From Flavobacteriales bacterium (lineage in GTDB: Bacteria; Bacteroidota; Bacteroidia; Flavobacteriales; BACL11), in NCBI GenBank assembly GCA_018695965.1, contig JABHQB010000043.1, positions 1 through 9,961 on the forward strand: a DNA stretch of 9,961 bases. The letters run 5' to 3'. Below are positions 8,777 to 9,961 of this stretch, one piece after another (position 1 is the first letter of the stretch; every line of letters starts with the position of its first letter). The translations under genes and the position numbers were made by a program. The notes under the pieces are model-generated. The model had not been told where the DNA came from. It did not search any database and saw only the letters and a list, made by a program, of their open reading frames with translations.

Positions 8777-9961
8777 TTATTTTTTTGTTTCTATTTTATT
8801 AATTGCTTTTATTGTTTTTAGCATAGAATCAGGAGTTACAGAAATTGTATCAATACCTTCTTCAACTAAAAATTGAGCAAAATCTGGATAGTCAGATGGT
8901 CCTTGCCCGCAAATCCCAACTTTTGTTTTTGTCTTTTTTGCTATTTTTATTAAGTTTGAAATAGATCGTTTTACTGCTGGATTTCTTTCATCATAAATAT
9001 GCGCTACTAAAGAGGAGTCCCTATCCAATCCAAGCGTAAGTTGTGTTAAATCATTCGATCCAATTGAGAATCCATCTATGTGTTGAGCAAATTCTTCAGC
9101 CATTAGAATGTTTGAAGGAAGTTCTGCCATTAAATATACCTGTAATCCATCCTTCCTTCTTTGTAATCCATATTTTTTCATCACTTTGTAGACTTTTTTC
9201 AATTCCTGAACCGTTCTGCGAAATGGAATCATAATAGTCACATTTGTAAGCCCCATTTTTTCTATTACTCTTTTAATAGCTTTACATTCCATTCCAAAAG
9301 CGTATTCGTACTGTTCAGAATAATAACGAGAAGCTCCTCTCCATCCAATCATAGGATTCTCTTCCGTTGGTTCAAAATAACTACCTCCTAATAAATTGTA
9401 ATATTCATTAGATTTAAAATCAGACATTCTTACAATAGCTTGTTTGGGATAGAAAGCAGAAGCAATTTTTGCGACTCCATAAGAAAGACGTTTTATAAAG
9501 AAAGTTTCTTCATTTTTAAAACCTCTAGTTAACACTCTTATTTTTTCGGTTAAATCTTTATCTTTTAATTTTTTATGTTTTAAAAGTGCTAAAGGATGAG
9601 CTTGTATATAATTATTAATAATAAATTCTTCCCTTGCAAGTCCCACACCTGAATTTGGAATTTGTGCAAACTTAAATGCTAGATCAGGTGATGCAACATT
9701 GAGCATAATTGGAGTTTTTGTTTGTGGTAAATTATCCAATTTTGTCTTTTTTAATTTGAAAGGAATAATACCTTCATATACTTTACCAACATCTCCTTCT
9801 GCACAACTAACAGTAAATTCTTCTCCATTAAATAAAACTTCTGTTCCATTTTCCGTTCCTACAATTGCAGGAACTCCCATTTCTCGAGCAACAATAGCAG
9901 CATGGCAAGTTCTTCCACCTTTATTTGTGATAATTGCAGAAGCCTTTTTCATAATCGGTTC
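8777..9961 (-). CDS. ppsA: Phosphoenolpyruvate synthase, C-terminal half (partial)
   Basis: Converts pyruvate, ATP and water to phosphoenolpyruvate, AMP and phosphate, allowing gluconeogenesis from pyruvate. The reading frame is open to the window edge, and 394 codons are visible, roughly half of the usual near-800-residue enzyme. The visible part begins EPIMKKASAIITNKGGRTCH, inside the swivelling phosphohistidine domain; the phosphorylated His (in GGRTCHAAIVARE) is encoded at 9902-9904. The PEP-binding TIM-barrel follows with VGLAREEFII, VRMSDFKSNEY, the family signature GFSIGSNDLTQLTLGLDRDS, and the catalytic Cys in GICGQGPSD (codon at 8909-8911). The ATP-grasp-like N-terminal domain lies outside the window. 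The ATG at 9950-9952 is an internal methionine, not a start. The GGRTCH and GICGQGPSD motifs fit PpsA better than pyruvate phosphate dikinase. It heads a tight minus-strand cluster, and its promoter lies outside. Confidence 0.96.
   Translation of the reverse strand, partial: EPIMKKASAIITNKGGRTCHAAIVAREMGVPAIVGTENGTEVLFNGEEFTVSCAEGDVGKVYEGIIPFKLKKTKLDNLPQTKTPIMLNVASPDLAFKFAQIPNSGVGLAREEFIINNYIQAHPLALLKHKKLKDKDLTEKIRVLTRGFKNEETFFIKRLSYGVAKIASAFYPKQAIVRMSDFKSNEYYNLLGGSYFEPTEENPMIGWRGASRYYSEQYEYAFGMECKAIKRVIEKMGLTNVTIMIPFRRTVQELKKVYKVMKKYGLQRRKDGLQVYLMAELPSNILMAEEFAQHIDGFSIGSNDLTQLTLGLDRDSSLVAHIYDERNPAVKRSISNLIKIAKKTKTKVGICGQGPSDYPDFAQFLVEEGIDTISVTPDSMLKTIKAINKIETKK

Noticed and set aside
9043..9234. 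Plus-strand 63-codon frame opposite ppsA
   Set aside because: It is antisense to the conserved barrel domain and has no recognisable features of its own.
9950..9952. ATG as the start of a 391-residue protein
   Set aside because: The frame stays open to the window edge (E-P-I before this Met), and the sequence is in the middle of the PEP synthase phosphohistidine domain, so this is an internal methionine.

Overview
The window is an AT-rich chromosomal segment made almost entirely of core metabolism genes. It looks like a member of the Bacteroidota, most likely class Flavobacteriia. Four things point there: the order (ribosomal protein with acidic tail)-carA-eno-gltA, which follows rpoA-rplQ in many flavobacteria; the character of the protein sequences, for example the acyl-CoA dehydrogenase that opens with KGGEF and ends in RYCF; no recognisable Shine-Dalgarno sequence in front of any of the six visible start codons; and A/T-rich start regions.

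Plus strand, 1-5777. The window opens inside the 3' end of a gene, probably rplQ, whose tail is built from five identical 27-bp tandem repeats. A strong hairpin with a T-run follows, then carA, eno and gltA. carA and eno overlap by one base (TAATG). eno and gltA are separated by 49 bp carrying a perfect 24-bp palindrome that includes the eno stop codon. A good intrinsic terminator closes gltA. It lies just before a UbiD-family decarboxylase gene.

Minus strand, 9961-5761. A tight transcription unit enters from the right: the 3' part of ppsA (phosphoenolpyruvate synthase), a long-form acyl-CoA dehydrogenase 4 bp later, and a RhlE-like DEAD-box helicase 12 bp after that. The helicase gene converges on the UbiD-family gene, and the two coding ends overlap by 17 bp.

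Functionally, enolase, citrate synthase and PEP synthase cover lower glycolysis/gluconeogenesis and entry to the TCA cycle. The acyl-CoA dehydrogenase feeds acetyl-CoA from fatty acids, and CarA supplies ammonia for carbamoyl phosphate (pyrimidines, arginine). Placing ppsA with an acyl-CoA dehydrogenase fits growth on lipids or other non-sugar carbon, but that is inference.

There is no tRNA, rRNA, CRISPR array, insertion sequence or phage gene, and no stretch above 300 bp lacks a gene. I found no undescribed multi-gene system. The points that deserve a second look are the perfect repeat array in the ribosomal-protein tail, the palindrome over the eno stop codon, two hairpins placed very close to start codons, and the convergent coding overlap.
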